A stretch of 50,390 nt of DNA, taken from positions 1 to 50,390 of the forward strand of contig CAZJHX010000077.1 of NCBI GenBank assembly GCA_964545715.1. Reading direction: 5' to 3'. Source of the stretch: CAZJHX01 sp964545715 (GTDB lineage: Bacteria > Myxococcota_A > UBA9042 > GCA-2863065). Under the pieces are notes generated by a model. That model saw only the letters and a program-made list of their open reading frames with translations. It did no database searches and had not been told where the DNA came from. Position numbers and translations under genes: made by a program. Below are positions 32,847 through 42,420 of this stretch, piece by piece; positions within the stretch are counted from its first letter, which is position 1; every line of letters begins with the position of its first letter.

Positions 32847-33491
32847 GTGAGCGCACCCGCTTGGCTGTTTGCCCCCGGATTTGCGTGCACCTCCGACATC
32901 TGGGAGGGGGCGCAGGCGCGACTGCCGGACGTGCGCGTGTTGACGCTGGACTGGCCGCGTGGTCTGGCAACCGTGTCGGCCGCCGCAGACTATCTGCGCC
33001 AAATCATCGACCGAGAACAGCCGGCTGGACTGGTCGGCCACTCCATGGGCGGCATGCTCACGCTCGAGCTGCTGGTCTCCGGTCGTCTGGGCGCCCGGCG
33101 GCCCCGGGTCATCGATGCGTTTCTGGCGACGCCCGCGCCGCTGTTTCGCAACTTTGTGCACGGTGAGGACCCCGCGCTGGAGGTGCGCGTACGCGCGATG
33201 ATCGACGGCATCAAGCCGCTGATGGCACCGTTGCAGAAGGCGCTGCAGACGTGGGAGACGCCCGCTGAGTGGGTCACGGCGTGCCTGGACAGCCCGGCCC
33301 GGTACATCTACGGCGGACGTGGCGCGGACCGCGACCGGGTACTGGAGGCGCTCGGGTGGCCACCGGGGCGGGCCGAGGTGGCGTCGATCGACGTGATCAG
33401 CGAGACATCGCACTTTCTCATGCTGGAGAAGCCGGACGCGTTTTATAGCTGCGTGCGCCGGTTCATCGAGGAGCCTGATGCAGAGCAGTAA
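32847..33491 (+). CDS. Alpha/beta hydrolase (BioH-like)
   Basis: 214 residues from GTG 32847, 29 bp after the M48 gene. The nucleophile elbow GHSMGG holds the catalytic Ser at about residue 66, and a C-terminal SHFLMLEKP supplies the His. The N-terminal FAPGFACTSDIW is the usual oxyanion strand. The size and look are those of BioH-type carboxylesterases, but no biotin genes are nearby, so the substrate is open. The last 14 bp overlap the TetR gene, so the hydrolase and regulator are co-expressed. Confidence 0.8.
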   Translation: MSAPAWLFAPGFACTSDIWEGAQARLPDVRVLTLDWPRGLATVSAAADYLRQIIDREQPAGLVGHSMGGMLTLELLVSGRLGARRPRVIDAFLATPAPLFRNFVHGEDPALEVRVRAMIDGIKPLMAPLQKALQTWETPAEWVTACLDSPARYIYGGRGADRDRVLEALGWPPGRAEVASIDVISETSHFLMLEKPDAFYSCVRRFIEEPDAEQ

Positions 33492-34131
33492 GGTGCTGGA
33501 AGCGGCGTTGAATCAGTTTGCGGCGACGGGTGTGGACGGCTCGTCGATGCAGCGCATCGCGGAGGACGTCGGCTCGACGCCCGAGGAGCTTTGCCGGCAT
33601 TACGAGTCCATCGACGTGCTCTTTGACCGGGCCATGGCGTGGGGCACGTCCGAGCTGTGTGCTGAGCTGCACACGGCGTCCGGCGGAGAGGACGAGCCCG
33701 TGGTGCGGCTGGCACGCATGATTCGAAGCCTGGCCGGCGCGAGTGGTCCGGCGCAGGCCGCGTTGTTCGCCTGGCTGCGGGAGCTGATGAACGGCCACCC
33801 GCGGGCAGAGCGTGTGTACGCGGAGACGCTGGTCGCCACCGTCGAGGAGCTGATGAGCGTGATCGGCGAGGGGCAGTTCCGCGGCCAGCTGGATCCGCTG
33901 CCGCCTCACTTTGTGCTGGCCAGCCTGGTTGGCGGGATCGTGTTTCCACAGCTCATCGGCTACGGCGCGATGCAGGCGGAGCTCGGCGGCGTACATACAA
34001 AGACCAACTCACCGGGTGGCGGTATGCTGGCGGCCGGCCTGCAGGCCCTGTTTCGGGGGGTGCTGACCGATGGATGGCGGCCCCGCTTCGGTGAGCTCAT
34101 GACCACCGGCTCGGGACGACGGAGTCACTGA
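33478..34131 (+). CDS. TetR/AcrR-type transcriptional regulator
   Basis: 217 residues from ATG 33478. The first roughly 50 residues form the TetR helix-turn-helix (AALNQFAATGVDGSSMQRIAE, then LCRHYESIDVLFDRAM). The rest is helical and would be the ligand-binding and dimer domain. It overlaps the hydrolase upstream by 14 bp and the zinc-ribbon gene downstream by one base (TGATG). Such regulators usually control their own neighbourhood, so the hydrolase is a possible target. The helix-turn-helix has GSTPEEL where most families have SxxTLY, so the DNA-recognition helix is divergent. Confidence 0.83.
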   Translation: MQSSKVLEAALNQFAATGVDGSSMQRIAEDVGSTPEELCRHYESIDVLFDRAMAWGTSELCAELHTASGGEDEPVVRLARMIRSLAGASGPAQAALFAWLRELMNGHPRAERVYAETLVATVEELMSVIGEGQFRGQLDPLPPHFVLASLVGGIVFPQLIGYGAMQAELGGVHTKTNSPGGGMLAAGLQALFRGVLTDGWRPRFGELMTTGSGRRSH

Positions 34132-34295
34132 TGTCGATGAAAACGTGTCCGCATTGCAAGGCCCTCACGCACATAGAGACGCGAGTGTGTCCGGGGTGTG
34201 ACCGCAAGTTCGCCGATGCGCCGGGGCCGAACCCGATCGCGATCGGTGTCATCGTGGCGGTCGTCGGGGCCTGTCTGTGGCTGGCGCTGCGCTGA
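34131..34295 (+). CDS. 54-residue zinc-ribbon membrane protein
   Basis: ATG at 34131 shares its A with the TetR stop (TGATG); a second ATG at 34137 is possible. The N-terminus has CPHC and CPGC, a four-Cys zinc ribbon spaced 10 residues apart. After a Pro-rich hinge, one membrane helix fills residues about 35-53. The ribbon would be cytoplasmic. Tiny ribbon-plus-helix proteins are widespread but without assigned function. The last gene of the hydrolase-TetR unit; it stops 3 bp from the convergent glycoside hydrolase stop. Confidence 0.75.
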   Translation: MSMKTCPHCKALTHIETRVCPGCDRKFADAPGPNPIAIGVIVAVVGACLWLALR

Positions 34296-34298
34296 CGC

Positions 34299-35428
34299 TT
34301 ACCAGTCGTACGTGGTCAATTGCGTCTTCAGCGCGTCGTAGCCGAGCTTGGGCGTCAGGTCGGTGTGCATGATGCCGAAGTGGCTCTCTTGCCCGACGCC
34401 GTCCGTGTCCACGTCGATGAGCTGGTAGTACCCGGCGAGCACGATAGCGTCGCCGGCTGCCGAGATGCGGTCGCGCAGAACAGGCAGTGACGCGTTTATC
34501 CAGTCGCGCTGGCTCTCCTGGTCGGCGACGACGGCGGCCCAGCTGCTGAAGCCGGTCTCGATGACCGCGCCCGGATGCCCGTTCAACAGCGTCACGAACT
34601 CGTCCAGCGGCGCCCAATCGGTGTTGGAGCAGCAGGCCCAGGTGCCGGGATAGTGGTCGAAGCCGATGACGTCGATGGCGTCGTCCGCCTTGGCCAGCCA
34701 GTCCGCGACGGCGTCCTGCCAGCCGGCCAGGTTGCCCATCACGTTGGCGTAGGTCGTCACGCCGGGCGCCAGCTTGCGCGCGATGGCGGCGCCCTGGGTG
34801 AAGAGGCGCCAATCGTCTTCGGCGGCGATCGGGTCGATCACGTGGTTGGGCTCGTTCCACAGCTGTACGTGCTTCAGGTTCGCGGCCACGGGCGTAAGCG
34901 CTTTGGTGACGTACTGGTCGTAGCGCAGCCAGAACGCCTCCGCGTCGGACTGATACAGCGCAGTAGCCCAACCGGGCGCGCCGGAGACGATGACCATGAC
35001 CTGCAGGCCCTTGGACTGGGCCAGCGCCACATAGTCCGTGTAGAAGTCGATGCGGTCCTGCGACCAGGCGCCGTCGTCAGGCTCGATATCCCACCAGAAG
35101 ATGTCTGTGCGCACGCCCGTCCCGCCGAGGTCCAGGATGGCGCCAAAGGCCTGAGCGGCGCGCTCCAGATCATAGTCGACCTCGGCCGCGTGCACGGTGA
35201 AGAACCACGGCAGCCCCGTGTCGGGCGGCGGCGCGGTGTCCACGGTCTCCGTCACGTCGGCGGCGACGTCCGGCACGTCGGCAACGTCAGGCGTTGAAGG
35301 GATGTCCGGTGGCGCGGATGCGTCGCCGGGCGCGAACACGATCCCGGCGTCAACATCACGTTGGGGTAGTGGAGGGTCGTCGGGACACCCGACAAGCAGG
35401 GTCGCGACAACCGCCAGGCGCTTGAGGA

Positions 35429-35432
<4 letters not shown>
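34299..35432 (-). CDS. Glycoside hydrolase clan GH-A lipoprotein
   Basis: 377 residues if started at CTG 35432, which overlaps the icd stop as CTGA. The signal peptide (LKRLAVVATLLVGC) carries lipobox LVGC but contains no ATG, GTG or TTG codon; the first such codon comes well after the lipidated Cys. A Pro/Asp/Val linker of about 50 residues follows. The catalytic domain shows LWNEPNH (acid/base Glu of clan GH-A) and VIETGFSSW (nucleophile Glu), about 115 residues apart as expected for a (beta/alpha)8 barrel. Closest in look to GH5/GH39-type enzymes; substrate unknown. Surface or periplasmic. Confidence 0.78.
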
Positions 35433-36654
<1,222 letters not shown>

Positions 36655-36658
<4 letters not shown>

Positions 36659-37329
36659 GTACTGCTCTCCTTTTTCGGGTGCGCACTATAGTTGCGACCC
36701 GCTTTCTCCACAAGGCCGGAGGTGCCGAACCGCCTGGACAGCTCCAGCATCACCCCGTCGACGGGGATGCCGCGCGCGGTGAAGCCGACCAGCATGTGGT
36801 ACAGCACGTCGGCCGCTTCGCTGACCACGCGCTCGTCGGACTCGGACGCCAGCGCGTCGCAAAGCTCCTCGGCCTCTTCGGTGATCTTGCTGTTGATTTT
36901 GGTCATGCCTTTGGCGAGTAGGCGGGCCGTGTAGGAGGTGTCCGCAGAGGCGTTCTTGCGCGCCTCCAGGACGTCGCGCAGCCGCTGCAGCATGCCTCCC
37001 GGCGGCGGCGAGGTCGGCGCCAGATCGTGGTCGTAGAAGAAACACGACGCCTCGTCGGTGTGGCACGCGGGCCCGGTCTGCTCCACCAACATGAGCACAG
37101 CGTCGCCGTCGCAGTCGTGTCGCAGCTCCAGCACCTTCTGGGTGTGGCCGCTGCTCTCGCCCTTCTGCCACAGCTTCTGGCGGCTGCGGCTGTAGTACCA
37201 GGCGAAGCCCGTCTCACGCGTGCGCTGAAGCGACGCTTGGTTCATCCAGGCCAGCATCAGGACGCGGCCGGTGCGGGCGTCCTGGGCGATCGCCGGGACC
37301 AGGCCTCTCTCGTCGAAGAGGATCTTCAC
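36655..37329 (-). CDS. hisIE: Bifunctional phosphoribosyl-AMP cyclohydrolase / phosphoribosyl-ATP pyrophosphatase
   Basis: 224 residues, starting at GTG 37329 that overlaps the hisF stop (GTGA). Residues about 1-110 are HisI: LMLAWMN, WYYSRSRQKLW and the metal ligands in DCDGDA and CHTDEASCF. Residues about 120-210 are HisE: a helical domain with EEAEELCDA and a DVLYHMLV helix. It performs steps two and three of histidine synthesis. The fused form is common in proteobacteria. Other his genes are not in the window. Confidence 0.96.
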
Positions 37330-38087
37330 TTGCGCACCACCACGCCGTGCTCCGCGAGATATGCCTTGGCTTCGGCGATGGAGTGCTCGCCGAAGTGGAA
37401 GATGCTGGCGGCCAGGACCGCGTCCGCCCGGCCCTCCATCAGGCCGCTGCGCAGGTGGTCCAGCACGCCGACGCCCCCCGACGCGATCACCGGGATGCCT
37501 ACGGCGTCAACCACGGCGCGCGTCAGGTCCAGGTCGTAGCCGATACGAGTGCCGTCGCGGTCCATGGACGTGAGCAGGATCTCGCCGGCGCCCAGGCTGT
37601 CCAACCGCGCTACCCACTCCAGCGCGTCGAGGCCGGTGGGTGTGCGGCCGCCGTGGATGAACACCTCGAAACCCATACCGTCGGCGCGGGAGCGTGCGTC
37701 GACGGCCGCCACGATGCATTGGCGACCGAAAGCGTCTGCGCACCGGCGGATCAGGTCCGGATCGTCGACCGCGGCGGTGTTGATGGCGACCTTGTCCGCG
37801 CCGGCCCGCAACAGGGCGCGCACGTTCTCCACGGTGCGGACGCCGCCGCCCACCGTCAGCGGGATGAACACCTCGTCGGCCGTGCGGGAGACCACGTCCA
37901 AAATGGTGTCGCGCTTTTCGTGGCTGGCTGTGATGTCCAGGAAGACCAGCTCGTCGGCGCCCTCCAGGTCGTACCGGCGCGCACACTCCACCGGATCACC
38001 GGCGTCCCGAAGCTGTACGAAGTTTATGCCTTTGACGACGCGGCCATCGCGCACGTCGAGGCAGGGGATGATTCGTTTGGCTAACAC
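37326..38087 (-). CDS. hisF: Imidazole glycerol phosphate synthase cyclase subunit
   Basis: 253 residues from GTG 38087, giving the standard start LAKRIIPCLDV; an ATG 14 codons earlier (38129) would add an N-terminus absent from the family. Catalytic Asp11 (CLDV) and Asp130 equivalent (AVDARS) are present, with phosphate-binding loops VGGGVRT and IASGGVG. With HisH it closes the imidazole ring, releasing AICAR. HisH is not adjacent. First gene of the hisF-hisIE-icd-glycoside hydrolase chain; divergent from lysS. Confidence 0.96.
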   Translation of the reverse strand: MLAKRIIPCLDVRDGRVVKGINFVQLRDAGDPVECARRYDLEGADELVFLDITASHEKRDTILDVVSRTADEVFIPLTVGGGVRTVENVRALLRAGADKVAINTAAVDDPDLIRRCADAFGRQCIVAAVDARSRADGMGFEVFIHGGRTPTGLDALEWVARLDSLGAGEILLTSMDRDGTRIGYDLDLTRAVVDAVGIPVIASGGVGVLDHLRSGLMEGRADAVLAASIFHFGEHSIAEAKAYLAEHGVVVRK

Positions 38088-38206
38088 CGCGCGAACCTCT
38101 ATCACATTCGGGGGTTCCAGGGGGGCCAACTCCCCCCCCGGTTCTTCTGTTGACCATGCACGCGCGCGCGGCTACGGTGCGCGCGCGTTTGCGGGAGGTG
38201 TGTGAA

Positions 38207-39658
38207 GTGGGCCAGAAGCTGAGCGGACTCGAGAAGATCATGGCGGAGCGCCTGGAGAAGGTGGCTCGCCTGCGCGAGGAGGGCACGCACCCGTACGCCA
38301 ACGACTTCAAGCCGACACACACGCTGGTGGCCCTGCGCGCGGAGACGGGCGAGGACGCGCCCGGCATGAGCGAGATCCCGGAGGACGCCGCTGAGGTCCG
38401 TATCGCCGGCCGCGTGATGGCCAAGAACCGCAAAGGCAAGATGATGTTCCTGCGGATCCGAGACCGCTCCAGCACGGAGGAGGATCCCCGCTTTCAAGTC
38501 GTGTGCACCCGCGACGGCATGGGCGGCCCCGAGGCCTATCAGGCGTTTCACCAGACGCTGGATGTGGGCGACATCGTGGCGGTGGAGGGGCCGGTGTTCC
38601 GCACCAACCGCGGTGAGCTGTCCGTGATGGGCCGGCGCGCGCGGGTGCTGACCAAGAGCCTGCGGCCGCTGCCTGAGAAGTTTCACGGGCTGACCGACAA
38701 AGAGGTCCGCTTTCGCCAGCGCTATGTCGACCTGATCATGAATATGGACGTGCGCGAGAAGTTCCGCACGCGGTCGAACGTCATTCAGTACACGCGCCGG
38801 TTTTTCGAGGACCTGGACTTCATGGAGGTCGAGACCCCGATGATGCAGGTGCTCGCCGGCGGCGCCACGGCCCGCCCATTCAAGACGCACCACAACGCGC
38901 TGAACATCCCGCTGTTTCTGCGCATCGCGCCGGAGCTGTACCTCAAGCGCCTGGTGGTGGGCGGCTTCGAGCGCGTATTCGAGCTGAACCGCAACTTCCG
39001 CAACGAGGGGCTGGACCAGACGCACAACCCCGAGTTCACGATGCTGGAGTTCTATCAGGCGTACGCGACGTACGAGGATCTGATGGACCTGACGGAGACC
39101 TACTTCCGCGGGCTGTGCCAGAGCGTCCACGGGACGACCACCGCCACATACGACGGCCACACGATCGATTACGGCAAGCCGTTCCAGCGCTGGACGGTGC
39201 GGGAGGCGATCAACGAGGTCGCGGGCATCGACAGCCAGGAGACGGGCAAGGCGCTGATGCAGCAGTTTGACGAGCACGTCGAGCACAAGCTGATTCAGCC
39301 GACGTTCATCACGGCGTACCCGCTGGCGGTCTCGCCGCTGAGCCGCAAGAGCGACGAGGATCCGCAGTGGGTGGACCGCTTTGAGCTGTTCATCGCCGGC
39401 CAGGAGATCGCCAACGGCTTCTCCGAGCTCAACGATCCCGCCGACCAGCGCGCCCGCTTCGAGGACCAGATGGCCCAGCGCGCCGCCGGCGACGACGAGG
39501 CTCACCCCATCGACGACGACTATGTCCGCGCTCTGGAGTACGGCATGCCCCCCACGGCGGGACAGGGCATCGGCATGGACCGCGTCGTGATGCTGATGGC
39601 GGACTGCCAGTCCATTCGAGAGGTCATCTTCTTCCCCCACATGCGCCCCGAGGCCTAG
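38207..39658 (+). CDS. lysS: Lysyl-tRNA synthetase, class II
   Basis: 483 residues from GTG 38207, which has GGGAGG eight bases upstream and gives the expected short N-terminal helix before LREEG. Upstream in-frame GTG 38198, ATG 38156 and TTG 38150 are less likely because their added residues are Arg/Ala-rich. An OB-fold anticodon domain (about 50-150) is followed by the catalytic core with motif 2 FRNEGLDQTHNPEFT and motif 3 GIGMDRVVML. It charges tRNA-Lys. It heads the lysS-lolC/E-lolD-bamA-skp cluster with a 13-bp gap to the next gene. Confidence 0.95.
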   Translation: MGQKLSGLEKIMAERLEKVARLREEGTHPYANDFKPTHTLVALRAETGEDAPGMSEIPEDAAEVRIAGRVMAKNRKGKMMFLRIRDRSSTEEDPRFQVVCTRDGMGGPEAYQAFHQTLDVGDIVAVEGPVFRTNRGELSVMGRRARVLTKSLRPLPEKFHGLTDKEVRFRQRYVDLIMNMDVREKFRTRSNVIQYTRRFFEDLDFMEVETPMMQVLAGGATARPFKTHHNALNIPLFLRIAPELYLKRLVVGGFERVFELNRNFRNEGLDQTHNPEFTMLEFYQAYATYEDLMDLTETYFRGLCQSVHGTTTATYDGHTIDYGKPFQRWTVREAINEVAGIDSQETGKALMQQFDEHVEHKLIQPTFITAYPLAVSPLSRKSDEDPQWVDRFELFIAGQEIANGFSELNDPADQRARFEDQMAQRAAGDDEAHPIDDDYVRALEYGMPPTAGQGIGMDRVVMLMADCQSIREVIFFPHMRPEA

Positions 39659-39671
39659 GAGTCCTCCGCAC

Positions 39672-41738
39672 GTGACACCGCCCGTGTCAGGCGTGGAGCG
39701 ACTGCTTCAGCCACCGTGGTTCCAGATCCTGATCGGCGTCGCCGTCATCTTTGCGCTGTGGTTCGCCTACCTGATGTTGCCGCTGGTCCTGCGCGGGTTC
39801 CGGCTGCTGGCCAACGCCATCGCGCGCCGCCACGACCGCCGCACTCTGGGCTGGCTGGTCGCCACGATCCTCATCGCCAGCGGCGCAGCCGGCGCCCACG
39901 AGGTGCTGACCACGCGCACCAGCCCGGAGGTGCAGTATTTCGTCACCATCGCAATGCTGCTGGTCGTGGTTCTGGTCGGCGTGCTGCTGATCGTGGCCTT
40001 CATCACCTGGACCACCATCGCCGTCTTTCAGATCGCCGGACGGCCACTGCTCAACCGCGGCTACCTGGTCTTCGTCGGCTGGCACATGCTGCGCTCTCAC
40101 CGCGCCGAGGCCCACAGCGTCGGCTCATACGAGGGCGGCCACGGACCCACCGCCGCCTTCGCGCTGGTCGTCGGCTTGCTCTGCGCCGCCGCCGCCTGGT
40201 TCGCAAACCTGGTGCCCTGGAGCCGCCTCGTCGGCGACCTCTCGGTGGCCGTGCCGTCGATCCGCATCGGCCTGGCCGTGGTCTCGCTGGCCCTCATCAC
40301 CTGGCCCCTGCGCCGCGCCCGCCCGGTCGGCCGCATCGACCTCTTCGACAAGCTCGAGGCGCGCATCAAAAACCTGCCCGACCTGCTCACGGTCACCGTC
40401 ACCACGTTCATCTCCATCGTGGGTGTCGGCGTGGGCGTCTGGGCCCTGGTCGTGGTCCTCAGCGTCATGGGCGGCTTCGAGAACGACCTGCGCTCCAAGA
40501 TCCTCTCGACCAACCCCCACGTGGTCATCCAGGACGATGAGCCCATGGAGGGCATCGACGACGTCCGCGGCAAGCTCGAGAAGCTGCGCCAAATCGCTGG
40601 CGTCACCGCCGCCATCCCGTACGTCCAGGGCGACGTCATCATCACTTCCCGCGAAAACCGCAACGTGTCGCTTACCCTGCGCGGCATCGACCCCGCCGAC
40701 ATCTCAGGCGCCGAGCACCACCTGACCGACGACGTGGTCTCCGGCGGCTTGCAAAACCTCATGGCGCCCGAGCGCATCGTGCCGAGCACCCGCTGGCGTC
40801 TGCGCCAGATGCCGCCCTCCCCTGACGGCGACGGTCCAGACGACACACCCGACGCCCCCGCTCCCGACGCCCCCGCCCCTGTCCCCGGGGGCATCGAGCC
40901 GACACCGATTCCAACCGGGCCGGCGGCAGGCGAGCTGGAAGAGGGGATTCGGCCGGGGATTTTGCTGGGCGAGGAGCTGGCCATGAGCCTGCGGGCCGCG
41001 GTGGGCAGCGAGGTGACGGTGATCTCGCCGCGCGATGACGCCGGGTTCCTGGGCATTCAGCCGCGAGCGCGGACGTTTCGGGTGGCCGGCATCTTTCACA
41101 CGGGCATGTACGAGTTCGATTTGAAGCTGGCCTATGTGCGTATGTCGGAGGCTCAGCGCTTCTTTCACATGGACAGCGACATCAATCGCATCGAGCTGCG
41201 GCTGGCGGATGTGGACGCGTCCGGGGACGTGGTGGCGGCTGTGACGCCGCTGCTCAAGCGCCCTTCCCTGCGCGCTTTGGACTGGAAGCACCTCAATCGC
41301 AACCTGTTCAGCGCGCTGGCGCTGGAGAAGATCGTGATGTTCATCGTGCTGGGCTTCATCATTTTGGTGGCCAGCTTCAATGTGATCGGGTCGCTGATCA
41401 TGATCATCATGGAGAAAACCCGCGAGATCGCGATCTTGAAGTCGATGGGGGCAACGAGTCGCGAGGTGCGGCGGATGTTCCTGGTGCTGGGCGGCTTTAT
41501 CGGAGGCATCGGATCTGCAGCCGGGCTGACGGTGGGGCTGCTGACCTGCTGGATCATCCGGTATGTGGGCATCGAGCTGCCGCGGCAGTACTACATCGAG
41601 GAGCTGCCGGTGCACGTGGAGCCGCTGACCATCTCGGGCGTGTTTGTGTGCGGCATCGCGCTGTGCATGCTGGCGACGCTGTACCCGGCCACAGAGGCCG
41701 CACGCATCCATCCGGTCGAGGGGCTGCGATATGACTGA
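39672..41738 (+). CDS. LolC/LolE-type lipoprotein-releasing permease with extra N-terminal membrane domain
   Basis: 688 residues from GTG 39672, against about 400 in ordinary LolC or LolE. Residues 1-230 hold about five additional hydrophobic segments. From about 245 the classic LolCE pattern begins (FISIVGVGVGVWALVVVLSV then NDLRSKI), followed by the periplasmic MacB-like domain and three C-terminal FtsX helices with KTREIAILKSMGA, the contact to the ATPase. The periplasmic domain is interrupted at about 385-420 by a Pro/Asp/Ala-rich insert. Only one permease is encoded before lolD, so it may form homodimers. It would extract lipoproteins from the inner membrane. The stop overlaps lolD by 8 bp. 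Confidence 0.85.
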   Translation: MTPPVSGVERLLQPPWFQILIGVAVIFALWFAYLMLPLVLRGFRLLANAIARRHDRRTLGWLVATILIASGAAGAHEVLTTRTSPEVQYFVTIAMLLVVVLVGVLLIVAFITWTTIAVFQIAGRPLLNRGYLVFVGWHMLRSHRAEAHSVGSYEGGHGPTAAFALVVGLLCAAAAWFANLVPWSRLVGDLSVAVPSIRIGLAVVSLALITWPLRRARPVGRIDLFDKLEARIKNLPDLLTVTVTTFISIVGVGVGVWALVVVLSVMGGFENDLRSKILSTNPHVVIQDDEPMEGIDDVRGKLEKLRQIAGVTAAIPYVQGDVIITSRENRNVSLTLRGIDPADISGAEHHLTDDVVSGGLQNLMAPERIVPSTRWRLRQMPPSPDGDGPDDTPDAPAPDAPAPVPGGIEPTPIPTGPAAGELEEGIRPGILLGEELAMSLRAAVGSEVTVISPRDDAGFLGIQPRARTFRVAGIFHTGMYEFDLKLAYVRMSEAQRFFHMDSDINRIELRLADVDASGDVVAAVTPLLKRPSLRALDWKHLNRNLFSALALEKIVMFIVLGFIILVASFNVIGSLIMIIMEKTREIAILKSMGATSREVRRMFLVLGGFIGGIGSAAGLTVGLLTCWIIRYVGIELPRQYYIEELPVHVEPLTISGVFVCGIALCMLATLYPATEAARIHPVEGLRYD

Positions 41739-42420
41739 CCAGATCGTGTGTCAGGTAAAAGACCTGTCGAAGCGGTATCTGCTGAAGGGCAAGCAGATCG
41801 ATGTACTGCGCGGCTGCAACCTGACGATCAAGCAGGGCGATATGTGCTCGGTACGCGGGAAGTCCGGCGTGGGCAAGAGCACGATGCTGCACATTCTCGG
41901 CGCGCTGGATCGGCCGTCGTCGGGGACGGTGGACTACTTCGGCAACGACATCTTCGCGATGCCGGAGGCGGACCTGGCGGCGTTTCGCAACAAGTCGATC
42001 GGGTTTGTGTTTCAGTTTCATCACCTGCTGCCGGAGTTCACCGCGCTGGAGAATGTGGCGCTACCCGGGATGATCGCGCGCATGCCGCGTCCGCTGATCA
42101 TGGAGCGGGCGATGGAGCTGCTGAGCGAGGTGGGTCTGGCCGACCGCGCCGATCACCGGCCCGGCGAGCTGAGCGGGGGTGAGCAGCAGCGGGTCGCGAT
42201 CGCGCGCGCGATGGTCATGCGTCCCCGGGTCGTGCTGGCCGATGAGCCGACGGGCAACCTGGACCAGAAGACCTCAGACGAGGTTCACGAACTTCTAGTG
42301 AAGATTAACGAGACTCACTCAGTCGCATTCGTGGTGGTGACGCATAACCAGGGTCTCGCGGACATGATGCCGCGCAAGCTTGAGATGAGAGATGGCGTCG
42401 TGTACGAAGGGGTGCCATGA
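41731..42420 (+). CDS. lolD: Lipoprotein-releasing system ATP-binding protein LolD
   Basis: 229 residues. Walker A GKSGVGKST, a Q-loop with FVFQFHHLLPEFTALENV (characteristic of LolD), signature LSGGEQQR, Walker B VVLADEPTGNLD and switch His in THN are all present. It powers LolC/E extraction of lipoproteins, so it acts on the inner face of the inner membrane. Overlaps the permease gene by 8 bp and bamA by ATGA, so the three are translationally coupled. Confidence 0.94.
   Translation: MTDQIVCQVKDLSKRYLLKGKQIDVLRGCNLTIKQGDMCSVRGKSGVGKSTMLHILGALDRPSSGTVDYFGNDIFAMPEADLAAFRNKSIGFVFQFHHLLPEFTALENVALPGMIARMPRPLIMERAMELLSEVGLADRADHRPGELSGGEQQRVAIARAMVMRPRVVLADEPTGNLDQKTSDEVHELLVKINETHSVAFVVVTHNQGLADMMPRKLEMRDGVVYEGVP

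Noticed and set aside
38102..39640. 512-codon open frame antisense to lysS.
   Set aside because: lysS on the plus strand has all synthetase motifs; the antisense frame has none.
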